Shown here piece after piece: positions 32,817 through 45,400 of a stretch of DNA of 64,000 bases. Position 1 is the stretch's first letter. The number at the start of each line of letters is the position of its first letter. The position numbers were made by a program, and so were the translations under genes. This stretch comes from Lycium barbarum (taxonomy: Eukaryota; Streptophyta; Magnoliopsida; Solanales; Solanaceae): assembly GCF_019175385.1 (NCBI RefSeq), contig NC_083339.1, positions 111,089,601-111,153,600 on the forward strand. The letters are read 5' to 3'. The notes beneath the pieces were generated by a model, which was not told where the DNA came from, searched no databases, and saw nothing but the letters and a program-made list of their open reading frames with translations.

Positions 32817-33851
32817 GTGGTTGTTTTATTATGTGAAATTTTTTATGTTACTGCTTTCCTTAAACTGGCATTTCGTTCATATTTCCTCAATTTCTGGAAA
32901 ACTCACACAATCACACGTACACGCGAGGTGTGTTTTGGGCACCCGCAAATTTTTTCAAAAATCCCAAAATTCAGGAGAGTTGGCATATGCCGGGGTGTCC
33001 GAATTCCGGTGACCGCGTAGCCTTCTCAGTCGAGTAGTCCACTCGGGAACCTTGTGTCTAGTAAGACAAATCTTAGAAAACTTAAGATAGAGCTTTGCCA
33101 CCAATTTTATTATGTCATGCATGCATAAACTTTAGGTGGGTCGGTCCTAGGTATCGACTCCACAATTAGGAAACCTATCAAATCGTCGACGGGTTTTCAT
33201 GACCCAACGACCAGCAAGCATATTATGTGTAACGTGATAGTGATAGAAGAATCCAAGCCTAATCTTGACATGTCGAGTTTGGAAAATCACTTTTTTTTTT
33301 TTTTTTGTGTAGGATGGGTTTCGTTCCCCAAATTTCCGAGATGTGGGCTCAAAATGGCAAATGTAAGGGAATGTGGGAGCAGGGCCTAGCAGTGACGAGG
33401 CATTATCTTCAGTTCAGCCGCCAGCATGATAAAAAAAAAAAATTGGCCAAGTTTTAAGATTGTCTTTACATTATACCATATTTAATGTATTTTGGTTTAT
33501 TGTCTCATTAATGTACTCGCTTTTATTTATTTCAATGAAATTTGGCCTCTTTATTTCCAAACTCAAGTGTCTCAATTAAATGGCTTGGATCACTCTATCA
33601 TAATCCCGAATGTTTGGCGTTAGGCCTACCTCAGGCACAAAAGAGGTCACGTGCATAGTAGGTCGCGCTATGCTTGCTATATTGCTCTTTTGCTATGTGA
33701 TTTGTTTGCTATGCAATAATGTGTTTCTTTCAACGTTATTTGCCCAATGCTCGCATTATTTTATTTAAAGCAGCAATCAATCGCACTATACTAACGCAGT
33801 TTTCTTCATTTTTAAAGGATTATTTTATTTTGATTATTCCCCCCAAAAGGG
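32817..33851 (+). other. Untranslated leader between the 5' LTR remnant and gag
   Basis: No counterpart in the 3' LTR and no coding. It holds a poly-T run (33291-33306) and an A run near 33431. No convincing primer-binding site was found at the LTR edge, consistent with the deletion there. Confidence 0.55.
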
Positions 33852-36375
33852 TTGATTCATGTTGACTGCGAACTGGCAGACCACCTGTATTTCACAAGAT
33901 CAAAAGCACGAGCATCCAACGATATGAATGATTCAGGGGCATCCGAAACCACTGGCTTGGGACTTGTCACCGTTCCAAGAGAAGAACCTGAGGCTTCGGG
34001 AGGAGGAAATGATGAACTTATCGCCCAATTGGTGCAGCAAATAGCCAATATGCAAAGTGAAATCGAGCGACTGTGAAATCTCACCAACCTCTCCATCACC
34101 CTCAACAGGCCTCACCATGAACAAAGAACAAGTGTGACAATCCCACCATTCTTTCGCCTGTTGATTCGCTCGCCCCTCAGCCTTTTCCCTCAAACCCGCC
34201 ACTTCACACAATCAATCCATGCGCCACCAATTCACCCCCTATCCCACATCAAACTAACCTGCAACAAACCATATCACAACAATCAAATCCACAACAAGCC
34301 ATCCCAACACAGATTAACTCACAACAAACCATCCCGTAACAAACTAACACACAACAAACCATCCCGCAACAAGCCAACCCCCAACAAATTAACTTCCAAC
34401 AAGCCAATCCGCCACCTTTCACCACTCCCTATATTCCTCATCCTCCAGTTATCCAAACTACCCCACTTACCCAAAACTACCAAGCAACTCAACACATACC
34501 ATTGGCACACATCGCTAACCATAACACGCAGTATGTGCCACCGATCTATGTAGCAGAAGCTCAACCTTTCACTACCCAAATGCAAGTCGTACAACATCCA
34601 GAGGTTGACCCTTATGAGGAGATGAAAAGGGAAGCCAGGGCGAGAGCAGACGAGAATGTAGCAAAAGAGCTTCACAGTTGGAGAGAAGCAGTTAGAAACA
34701 TCCAGACCAACAAAGGATGTGAAGAACTGGAGTACGAGGATCTGTGTATTCATCCTGACATCGAGTTCCCGCTGGACATAAAGTACCAAAATTTGATATG
34801 TTCGATGGGAAAGGAAATCCTCGGGCTCACTTGATCGTACCGTGATAAGCTGGCCGGAGTGGGAAAAGATCAGGCTATCAGGATGAAGTTGTTTATAAGG
34901 AGTTTGACAGGAGAAGCGCTTGATTGGTACACATGCCAAGACCCACAGAAATGGCAAAGTTGGGGAGAGATGGCACAGGAATTCATGGATAGATTTAGAT
35001 TTAATACTGAAACTGTCCCAGACATATTTTATTTGATGAAGTTAGAAAGGAAGTCGACAGAAACTTTCCGAGAGTACGCTATGCGCTGGATAGCGGAGGC
35101 CGCAAAAGTCCAGCCCCTAATGGCGGAAAGTGAGATGACAACGCTTTTTGTACAGTCTTTAAAAGATGCCACATACTATGAAAGACTGTTAAGCGTCATC
35201 GGACAAAAGTTTTCTGAAGTCATCAGAATGGGAGATTTGATAGAAGAAGGAATCAAGACAGGAAAAGTTACAAACCTTGCAGCCTTGCAAGCCACAAGTA
35301 AGGCAATTCAAGCAGATTCAGCTAAGAAAAAGAGGGACGGAGTGTCCGCGGTCATGACCATCCAGGAACGAAGACCGAACCAAATGTTAACTTACCAATA
35401 CCTTTCATCTCAGCCTTCATACTACAACCAATACACCCAAGCCCCTCAGCCTTATTACCAACCTCCACTCACTCTCTTTCCTGTTTACCATACCCAACCA
35501 GCATATCACTCACCTCGAGCACCCGCCCATCAAAGCCCACCACAACACCAACCAACCTACTCACCTCAACCCCAATACCAATCACTGAACCGTCCACAAA
35601 ACGCACCCAGACCTCGCCCAAATTTCGAAAGAAAACCAGCCAAGACTTACACACCGTTAGCCGAACCCTTAGCCCAACTGTATAAAAGGCTGAGAACCGC
35701 AGGGATACTCCAATCGATTCAGGGAAGAGTTCCTAATCCCCTTCCTGGATGGTATGATGGGACTAAACATTGTGCGTATCACTCGGGAGTTGCTAGACAT
35801 GATACGGAGAATTGCCTTACTCTCAAAGACAAAGTCGAAGCATTAATCAAAGAAGGGGTAATCCAGCTCAAAAGAGCTCCCCTAAATATAAACAACAATC
35901 TGCTGCCCAATCATGGTGATGTGAACATGATTACCATTGATGATGATTGCAATTTGGAAGGGACTATGTGCCAGTCAAAAAAAGGAAAAGGGTTGAATCG
36001 TTAGCCTGTTCCGAAGTGAATTTGGATGGAATAGTGGAACCGATTCAGTTGCCTGGGCAAAAGGACACTTTTGGTCTTGGATACGAATCCACCCTCGAAG
36101 AAATTGCACTGGCTAGTCTCAAAAGGAAAAGTGATATCCCCTTGCCAAAGCCTGTTCCTCTCCTGAATCAGTCATTTTTCAAAGCATCCGAAGAAGAACC
36201 TGAAGACAGCCTCGTGGAAGGCCTCAAGAATTTATTCATTGCCGAGGAGGAAGTTGAATGCAACATGGTTCTGGATGAATACTCTGAAACTCCAACCATT
36301 CGGGATGCTAAGCCTGGAGATATTTTGAACATTTGGACTTGTACCCCGCCCCCGGTTCTCCGGGAGTCTTGTTAG
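33852..36375 (+). pseudogene. gag: Retrotransposon Gag (Tat/Ogre type), frameshifted
   Basis: The N-terminus (33852 or 33924) has DELIAQLVQQIANMQSEIERL, then a CGA-to-TGA stop at 34074. A Gln/Pro-rich linker with TNLQQTISQQ-like repeats follows (34140-34500), with a CAA-to-TAA stop at 34337. Two compensating frameshifts flank the KFD.FDGKGNPRAHL motif (about 34790 and 34840). The conserved capsid region (KLFIRSLTGEALDWY, FMDRFRFNTE, LERKSTETFREYAMRW) and a Pro/Gln/Tyr-rich tail follow. Then comes a CAYHSGVARHDTENC zinc-binding-like motif with LKDKVEALIKEGVIQL. An A-run frameshift near 35980 moves the frame to a tail ending at 36375 (VESLACSEVNLDG...). In life Gag would package the element RNA. 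Confidence 0.88.
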
Positions 36376-36479
36376 ACAATTTGTATTTGTATTTGATGAA
36401 ACAACGCGATTCGAAATTGAGGCCTGAATCGTGTTTATGCTTTTGTTATTTTTTGCCTCCAAACTTTTGAAAGCTTAAA

Positions 36480-36790
36480 TGCCAACTCCAAACTATGCTT
36501 ATGTAGTGAAAACTACGTTCCTTCGGTGGGACACGTAAGAAGCCTATATCGGGTTTTGTCTTTTGAATTTCCAAAAAAGAAAAAAAAATTCCATTCTTGT
36601 TTGAAACATGAACTACACCTGACCTGATTCCCGCGGTGGGATACGTAGGCGGTCTACATGAGCCTCGGTCATATTATTAGAAAACCTAAATTTTATTTTG
36701 CTTGTAATTTGAACTACGCTTGACCTGATTCCCTTAGTGGGATACGTAGGCAGCCTATATAAGGCTCGGTCTCGTTATTGTAAAAGCTCA
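36480..36790 (+). repeat. Three imperfect copies of a GGGATACGTAGGCAGCCTATA motif
   Basis: Copies centred near 36520, 36640 and 36740 share GAACTACG..TGACCTGATTCC, GGTGGGATACGTAGGC and GGCTCGGTC. A more diverged copy lies at about 39230-39300. They sit just after gag where pol would normally be. Non-coding; possibly structured RNA of the element. Confidence 0.7.
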
Positions 36791-37365
36791 ACATCCTCCT
36801 ATGCCAGAAACTGGGATAATTTTTAAGGGCATCATCGCAAGCGACATCGAGAGACATGAAAGTTGTGGTCAACGGAGTCATTAGACAAAAGAAAACTTCG
36901 GAGAAGGGGCATTCACTTTGTTTCACAATATGTCACAGTTCCAAGATCAGCAGAAATTGTTTATCACTATATACATATTTTACTATGCATATTCTTTTTT
37001 GAAATAATATGATTTTTTAATTAGATAATTTTATTAGTTGGCCAAGACTTAGAAATAGGCGGAGGTTACAAGTCCAGACAAAGTTGGAAGCATGAAGCGT
37101 CAAGAGCCAGATCTTCAAAGTCAACGCGAATCAACCCCCCCCCAAAAATTACAAATTTTCTTTGGATGCAGATTTCCAAATGGCGGAAGCTAAAATATGT
37201 AATGTCTACAGCCTTGCAAGGATTGCGCGTCGAGCGGTTTGAGCTTTCTTATAACAATTATGCCTCTCGAGTATCAATAATTTTCGAGATTTGCAATAAA
37301 TTAATGCTTGAGTCTTGCAAACGATTATTTTTAAATGTATCGATGCACAAATATTTCCTATTATT
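36791..37365 (+). other. Internal retrotransposon DNA, no coding
   Basis: No protease, RT or integrase motif in any frame. An A/C run (CCCCCCCCCAAAAATT) near 37135 precedes the satellite array. Confidence 0.5.
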
Positions 37366-38706
37366 TTCAAATGCTCTGCGAATGCTCGCAACTACACCGC
37401 ACATGCATTGCATTATTACTTTCAAATATCTTGCGAATGCTCGCAAACGTACCGCACATGCATTATTACTTTCAAATGCCCTGCGAATGCTCGCAAATGC
37501 ATCGCACATGCATTGCATTATTACTTTGCGAATGCTCGCAAACGCACCGCACATGCATTGCATTATTACTTTCAAATGCCTTGCGAATGCTCGCAAACGC
37601 ACCGCACATGCATTGCATTATTACTTTGCGAATGCTCGCAAACGCACCGCACATGCATTGCATTATTACTTTGCGAATGCTCGCAAACGCACCACACATG
37701 CATTGCATTATTACTTTCGAAGGCCCTGCGAATGCTCGCAGACGCACCGCACATGCATCACATTATTGCATTCAAATGCCTTGCGAATGCTCGCAAACGC
37801 ACCGCACATGCATTGCATTATTACTTTGCGAATGCTCGAAAACGCACCGCACATGCATTGCATTATTACTTTGCGAATGCTCGCGAACGCACCGCACATG
37901 CATTGCATTATTACTTTGCGAATGCTCGCAAACGCACCGCACATGCATTGCATTATTACTTTCAAATGCTTTGCGAGTGCTCGCAAACGCACCACACATG
38001 CATTGCATTATTACTTTCGAAGGCCCTGCGAATGATCGCAAACGCACCGTACATGCATTGCATTATTATTTTCAAATGTCTTGCGAATGATCGCAAACGC
38101 ACCGCACATGCATTGCATTATTACTTTCAAATGCCTTGCGAATGCTCGCAAATGCACCTCACATGCATTGCATTATTACTTTCAAATGCCTTGCGAATGC
38201 TCGCAAACGCACCGCACATGCATTGCATTATTACTTTCAAATGTCTTGCGAATGCTCTCAAACGCACCGCACATGCATTGCATTATTACTTTCAAATGCC
38301 CTGCGAATGCTCGCAAATGCACCGCACATCCATCGCATCCAAATGCCCTGCAAAGGCACTGCGTCAATGCTCACAAATGCACCGCACATACATCGCATTC
38401 AAATGCCTTGCAAAGGCACTGCATCAATGCTCGCAAATGCACCGCACATGCATTGCATTATTACTTCCAAATGCCCTGCAAAGGCACTGCATCATTGCTC
38501 GCAAACGCACCGCACCGCACATGCATTGATTATTACTTTCAAATGCCCTGCAAACGCACTGCATCAATGCTCGCAAACGCACTGCACATCTATTGCATTA
38601 TTACTTTCAAATGCCCTGCAAACGCACTGCATCAATGCTCGCAAACGCACAACACATCTATTGCATTATTACTTTCAAATGCCTTGCAAACGCATCGCAT
38701 CATGCC
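37366..38706 (+). repeat. Satellite-like tandem array inside the retrotransposon
   Basis: About 25 tandem units. The long unit is 55 bp (core TTGCGAATGCTCGCAAACGC + ACCGCACATGCATTGCATTA + TTACTTTCAAATGCC). A 45-bp version lacks the CAAATGCCTT part, and late units (38330-38706) have a third variant with AAAGGCACTGCATCAATGCT. Long and short units alternate irregularly, suggesting unequal exchange. Each unit contains the palindromes TGCGAATGCTCGCA and ATGCAT. All three forward frames stay open, because the unit has no stop and 55 is not a multiple of three; these frames are not genes. Confidence 0.95.
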
Positions 38707-39404
38707 GGCTTAGAAAGCCTCATTTATCATAAATCATTCGGTTTAAATATCCCATATTCATATCCGGTTTAAGGCCTCATTAATCATCGCCAAAGGCATC
38801 ATCCTCATGAATCATCGGCCTAGAACCTCATTTGCATTAGCCTCAGCAAAGGCTATCATTTATTTAAATCATTGCAGCTTTTTATGGGCTTATTTTACAT
38901 CACTTTACTTTGATATTTATTTTTGCTGACTATTTTATCTAGTTTAAGTTTCGCAGGAGTTTTAGCGCAACGTGGAACTATTTCTTCGGCAGCGAACTGG
39001 GGCAATTTGTTGGGAAGGATAATCAGACTTCCCGACAAGGGTCAAGGATCTACCTCGAACTCTCCCCTCCAACCCCAAATATTCCGCTTGTATTCCAGCA
39101 CATTCAGTTTTAAGAATTCTCGAGTTCTATCATAATACCCAGTGTCATCATAATTCGACACTGGGACAATATTTTGCAAAGATTCGCACCAATCGGGATC
39201 CGTCATTCATAGGTGTCGTAGTTATCCCAGAACTACACACGGCCTGATTCTCGTGCAGCCCGAGATATGTAGGCAACTCGGAGACCGGAGTTCGGCCACA
39301 ATTCCCCCAAATTTTCTTTACCTTTAATCTCCCAAATTCTTTTAGTCGGGACAAAATAGGCTACTAAGTCAACGCCTTTGCCCGAAAATTCTTTCATCAT
39401 TACC
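38707..39404 (+). other. Retrotransposon 3' untranslated region after the array
   Basis: It has CCTCATTTATCATAAATCAT-type repeats at 38710-38830 and no coding. A further diverged copy of the GATACGTAGGC motif lies at about 39230-39300. Confidence 0.5.
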
Positions 39405-39421
39405 GGGCAAAGAGGGACAAG
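39405..39421 (+). promoter_or_regulatory. Polypurine tract (plus-strand primer)
   Basis: GGGCAAAGAGGGACAAG lies two bases upstream of the 3' LTR start TGTTGACACC, the expected position for second-strand priming during reverse transcription. Confidence 0.75.
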
Positions 39422-39422
39422 T

Positions 39423-42400
39423 TGTTGACACCTAATTTTGTCCCACCTTTCGTCCGAAATATTTATTTACGCTTCTAATATTTTTGGGCAACTTTAAAAA
39501 TAATTATTTATACTTTACTACAATTATTACCTTTTATTAATACCGGCGTTTCATTATCCTATTGTAGTCACTGTTGTTATTATTTTTTATTTTATTTTAC
39601 TACCGTTACCACTACCACCACTACTACTACCACTACTACTACTACCACTACCACCACTACGACTACTACTTGTTATACCCTATTTTAACCGGGATCAAAA
39701 TAGTTTACAACATTCCGATAATTCCGGGGTTAATTAAAGTTAAGAGTCGCCACCTAATTATTTACGGTGAATTAAGACACCTAAGGTTTATTAAAGTTAT
39801 TTATCTAAAGTCAACTCTATTTTAAAGTCTACGAAACCAAATGATTCTAGGTACGGGTTCAACTAACCTAGAGGGAAGGTATTAGGCATCCTCTAAGTTC
39901 CATTAATAATGGTTAACCGACCGGACTTAGGTGAATTAATTAGGCTAAGTGTAAGTTGTAAAAATTTTGTATTAACCTATAAGGTAATTGATTTAAACTA
40001 AGAGGAGTGAAAATTAATGTTTAAAAGTGAAAGGCAGGGACTAAAATGTATAGTGAGGTTTTAACTCTTTGTTGACAAACTTCTTTCTTCATTGGGTATG
40101 CTAATCCTTCTAATCCCTCACAGATAATAACCCACGTTAATTTCTTCTTCAAAACGACTAACTGAGCTTGAACCTTCGTTTAACTTCCAGTTTCTTTTGT
40201 TCCTTAACGTTACAGTGCTTATTTTGAAACTTCCGCATCCTTTTACTCCTACCCCATCAAAACTTGGGCTCCTTGATATTTGTCCACTTTTCATAAGTGT
40301 TTATAGCTATTGTTGTTATTGCTATTTTATTGACTCTGCATCTCTCACACGGACTGTTTTACTAAGGAATGGTAACAAATAACAAAGTAACCCCTATGTT
40401 CTTTATATCGTTAGTCTCTTCTAACGGAAAACACATAATTAAAGATAAAAGTCATTCCAACATAATTAAAGTGAAAACAAGTAAAAATGAATGTGACGAC
40501 CCATAGCCATATCCGGCTTCGATAGAAGGACCGCATCTCTCATATAATTCGATGTTCAAACAGTGCGAAGGCAAGGAATAGCAGGGGCGTATAGGCTCCT
40601 TATAATGGCGGTGTCGTTGAGTCCCAAAATGGAACTCTTCGGCTCCGATGTCCATGCAAAAGAAGAAGAGAAATGGAAAGGATTAGAAAAGCAATTGTGA
40701 AGGATAAAGAAGAAAGTTAAATAACTTATGCCAAACAAATTCAAAACATTACATTTACTATAATGTAAACAATATGAAGAAACAAAAGAATTCCAATATC
40801 AAATACGACCAGCTAAAACAGATGTGAAATGCAAACTTATGGGAAAGGACCTAGAATCATACGCATAAATGGGCACTTCTTTTCAGTCACTACTCGATGC
40901 ACAGCTTATAGCAGTTAACTGAATGAGTACCAATAACTTTGATAATTTCTTCTAACCACAACCTACTAACTTAATTTCTGAGCCATTTATCTACGGAATC
41001 CGGGGGATATGAATGCTCAGAATTTACATGACTGTGTTTAACCAGCTGGGCAGAAAGAATTTAGAAGTGAAACATACTATAAAATTTAAAGGGAATAAAC
41101 TCCAACAGTGTTTTTTTTGACACAGTATAACAACAACCAGGTTAGCAAAGAAAAAAACCGCCATGCACTTCAAGAATTGTTCAAAGTAAGCCCATATGGC
41201 CCTCAGTTTTGTTCAAGTATATACAGGGTATACATGACGTAATTGGTAAAATTTCATAGTTTATTTCAGTGGTTCATGGCCCAAAATGAGGCAGCAAAAT
41301 GTTTAAATGCAGCAATGCTTTCTTAATTGCCTCAAATTCATTTTCCAGATATTGCATATCCCAATACAACTAACCATTTCCAGAAAAGAAATGTTCAAAC
41401 TGGAGACTGATTTACTTGAAGACAATCACCCAAAGGTTTCAAACTCGATTCCAATGGGACCAAACAGGTCTCGACCAATATCTTGGCATATTCATACAAA
41501 TGAATTCAAAGGAAAAAATAATTCTTTTCATTTTAAACGGGATTGAAACAAAGACTAATTTGCGCGAAAAGTAAACGAGTTAGCAGGACGAGATTCTGAA
41601 GCGGAAAAGTAACTAGCAGTTGAACCCCTTGAAACAACAGAACAGACCATCAGAAACAACCTCGACATGATTTATTTCATAAATTTTCACAGTCAAAACA
41701 ACTCGGATGTAACCGACATCAGGGTTTAAGACATATCTATCTTCAACATAAGCATACTAACAAATTGAAAATAGAAGCAGGTCTAATACGATTGCTAACA
41801 AAACTGAACACAGAAACAGACTTGAAACCAAATCAAATCAACAACCAATGATGGACATGTGGTATAATCATTTCGTCATATCTAAACCTAATAATTGCAT
41901 TCATAACAGAATATGCTATTTTGGAACAAAAGAGCAGAAGAGGGACAGTGCCGACCTGTTTTGGGTACAGTGAACTGGGTCGATGGCGTCGAATCTACTC
42001 TCTCGTTAGGAAGAGACCCGAATCTTGAGCCAAACGAGTCCGAATGAAAGTATTACGGATATTTTTTGTGAACTAAAGTTTCAGATTCATTTTTGAGCGA
42101 ATTGAATGAAAAATGCTAGAGTAAGGATTGTTATTAGCAGTGCTGTTGTTTTTTCCAGATATAGTGACTAAAAAAGTGTAAATGTTTAAGAGGTGCTCAG
42201 GCGGCTGAAAGAGAACTGAAACAGAATTGAATTCGAGCAACTCCCAAATTTAGAGTAGTAACGAAAAAAAGATGAAAAAATGTTGAGGGTCGTAAAGTAT
42301 CGGTGGTTCTCCCGATCAGTGTTCTCTCTCCCTTTTTTCCCTCGGCTCCTCACTTAAGATGATATTTATAGGTATATAATCCCAATCTAGGGTTTCGATT

Positions 42401-45400
42401 TGGGCGGGATTTTTAACTTGACTTTGGTTCTGAGGTTATTTTGAAACTTAAACGTTATAGAATAGGACGAAACTCAGGTGATTTGATTCAGACCTTACCC
42501 GAAAATGGAGAGACCGAGACTCTGCTTCGAGATTTAAGGTACTATCCAACACGAAACGGGACAGAGACGTTAAAAACACGCTCAGACAAAGGTAGAAAAG
42601 AGTTAATATTCGCACAAAAATGGCATGGTAAGAGTCTGCCATGACTGAAGAAAAAAAAACCTTTGTTGAAAGAGGAAAACGATGAGAGATGAAGTATGCG
42701 CCTGTTCTTTTCTTTTCCTTTAGGTTTTTTAGATGAATAAGCATAGTGGGACGGACGGGTCAAGGGCGTTGATGGGCTGGATCGGGTAGAGTTGTTAAGG
42801 GACGTGGGCTTCCGTTTGGGCTATAAGAAATGGGCTTCAAATTGTGATATTTTCTTCTTCAAATTAATTAACTCCTAAGTGATATAACTTGTATAATATG
42901 TATCATGTGATTAGTGATTAATGTGTAGAAAATAAAGGACTTGATAAAGTATAATTAATTTAACGAGCACAAAAATTCGAAAATAAAAAATGACGACGAA
43001 CCATTTTAAAATTTGTGATAAAGTAATGCTAGTAATGTGGATAGTGAAAAATGAAAGTAACGATATTAATAGTAGTAGCGATAAAATAATAGTGAAAGTA
43101 AATTGTTTAGCTTGTCAATAAATTAGAAGCTCCAGGAAACAAATTGAAATAAAGGAGGGATAAAATTGGGTGTCAACACTACTACTACTATTACTATTTT
43201 ATTATCATTGTTACAAGCATTATTATAATTTGCATTATAATCATTTTAGCACTTTTACCACCTTATGCACATGCATTGCATCTATTTCGCATAGTTAAAT
43301 AATAGCGTTTATTTACTGTTGAACTTTAAAATATTATTGCACGACTATTATGACGTCACATAATTTTTTTTTATCTGAGCACTGATAAATACATACGTTT
43401 ATATTAAATAATATTTTAGCACACGTTGGTATATAGTTAATTAAAATAGGTCTCTCATTTAAATTTAGAGGCCCAAATTACTTCTTTCATTCAGCCAAAT
43501 TTTGGGCCCATCCGTCCCAATCAACTCATACTATTTTCGGAAAAATTCATAAAATCAGCCCATATTAATTCGGTCCATTTACAATCAGCCCATTCTTTTA
43601 ATTCACTAGCCCAAATCGATTAACCCATTATTTTCATCTGACCCAACCCACTTTTTGAATTCACCGGCCCACCACCCGCGATCCGACCCGACTCGGTTCA
43701 ACAAATGAAACCATTAGGTTTCTTTCCATCTTCACGCCGCACCCCCCCCCCCCCCCCCGCCTCCTTCTTTCCCCTCTCTCTTCTCTTCCTCTCTCTCCAT
43801 CGACGAACAGAGTAAAACCACAGACTCCTTTCACTCCTACAGACCATGCATAGTCGATTTAAGGAAAGGATAATTAATGCTCTGTCATAAGTTCAACGTT
43901 GAAGAGGCGTTCATCCCCTTTCTTGTTTTTGTTTCAATTTGAAGCTTTAATGAGCTCTTGTCCGCTTTTAAGTTCAAATCAGTTCCCCTTTCACTTTCGA
44001 GTACAGATCTTAATGAATTTTGTCCATTTCCCTTCTTTTTCTGATCGAATAGGTTAGAATACATACGAAAATCCGAACCTTAAAAATCTCGCCCAAATTT
44101 TGAGTATCAGCAGAACCCTAGATGTTTTTCCTATAAATAATCGCGTTTTCAGTCAGTTAAGGGGGAGTTCTTTTTTTAGCCTCCAACAAGTCCCTAAAAA
44201 TTGAGCTCTCTTCTTAGCCGCCTGGAAAATTCCATAGAAATTAGAAGCTTTAGCCGCCTGGAAAATTCCCTAAAAAAAAAAAAAAGGAAGTTCTTCAGCC
44301 GCAAAAATCCCCTAAATATATATCTATATCAGTTTGTAGTAGTCATATATTTCTGGTTATCGATAAAAAATATACTAAATCATTTCTGTCTGCTTTTGCC
44401 CTGGGTATTGGTTCGAATCTATACGAACTCGGAGTTTGTAGTGTTCGAGTGGACATCGAACCCCCCCCCCCCCCCCCCCCCCCCCCCGCGAACCCACTTC
44501 GCTGCACCCGAAGAAGGTCAGTAAACTTCATATCTTTTTTTATCTTCCAGTTCTTGTATGTAGTGTGTTTCTATGCTTAATTTGATGTTTAGTTCAAAAT
44601 GTCGCTAGGGTGCGCTTAAATGCTTATATGATGTAGTTTCACTGTCTCACTTAGTTGTTTGTTGTTAGTTTGCTTTCATTATGCTTTAGTTCAGTTTGAG
44701 ACACGTTTTGAATGCTCTTGATTGATGTTTAGTTGGCTTTATACTTATAGCAAGCCTGTTAGTTTAAATATGTCCGAAAGCATTGTGTAATTTGTCCATG
44801 TTAAGCATGTGTCTTGTGTTAGATGAATGATTTAAAGTAGAGTTCAGATTTGTTAATTTTGAATCTAGTTGCAAGTATGTGTTAGTCTAGTTTAGACTAT
44901 TATTTGCTTGAGTACTGGTTCTGTTAGTCTATTATTATGGTGGATCTAATGCTATGATTGGTCTGATGAAGTTTGGAAGTTGACGTTTATTATGGTTTAA
45001 TGTGTTCTTAACCCAAAATTGTCCTTTATGTTTCGAATAAGTCTATTGTCATCCAAATATATACCCGCGTACATAGCATCCCTTAAGTTTGCTAAAGTTG
45101 AGTAGATCTGGTCCATCCCCTTATTTATTTTTGGTTTTGGCTTCTATGCAATCATGAGTAATTTGTTATGTGTTTAGTTATTTAGTTTGTTTTGCTTAGT
45201 GTTGCAGTTGCTAAGAAACTGTGTTTAGTCATTTAGTTTGTTTGTTTAGTATTGTAGTTGGTATGAAACCATGTTTAGTCATTGAGTCTGTTCTGCTTAG
45301 TATCGTAATTAGTACAAAATTACACTCAAGGTGGCCTAGCTTGTTTGCTCAATTTGAGAATTGTGTGATTTGTTTTTAAGGTTAAGATACTGTGCCATAC

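Noticed and set aside
34319..34957. 212-codon minus-strand frame opposite gag
   Set aside because: Shadow of the Gln/Pro-rich gag sequence, with no independent motif.
37366..38706. CRISPR-like regular repeats
   Set aside because: Whole units repeat with no unique spacers, in a plant retrotransposon; this is a satellite-type array.
37166..38732. Several overlapping open frames of 90-404 codons in both strands across the tandem array
   Set aside because: They are the repeat unit translated in every frame. The unit contains no stop and its length is not a multiple of three, so frames stay open by periodicity, not selection.
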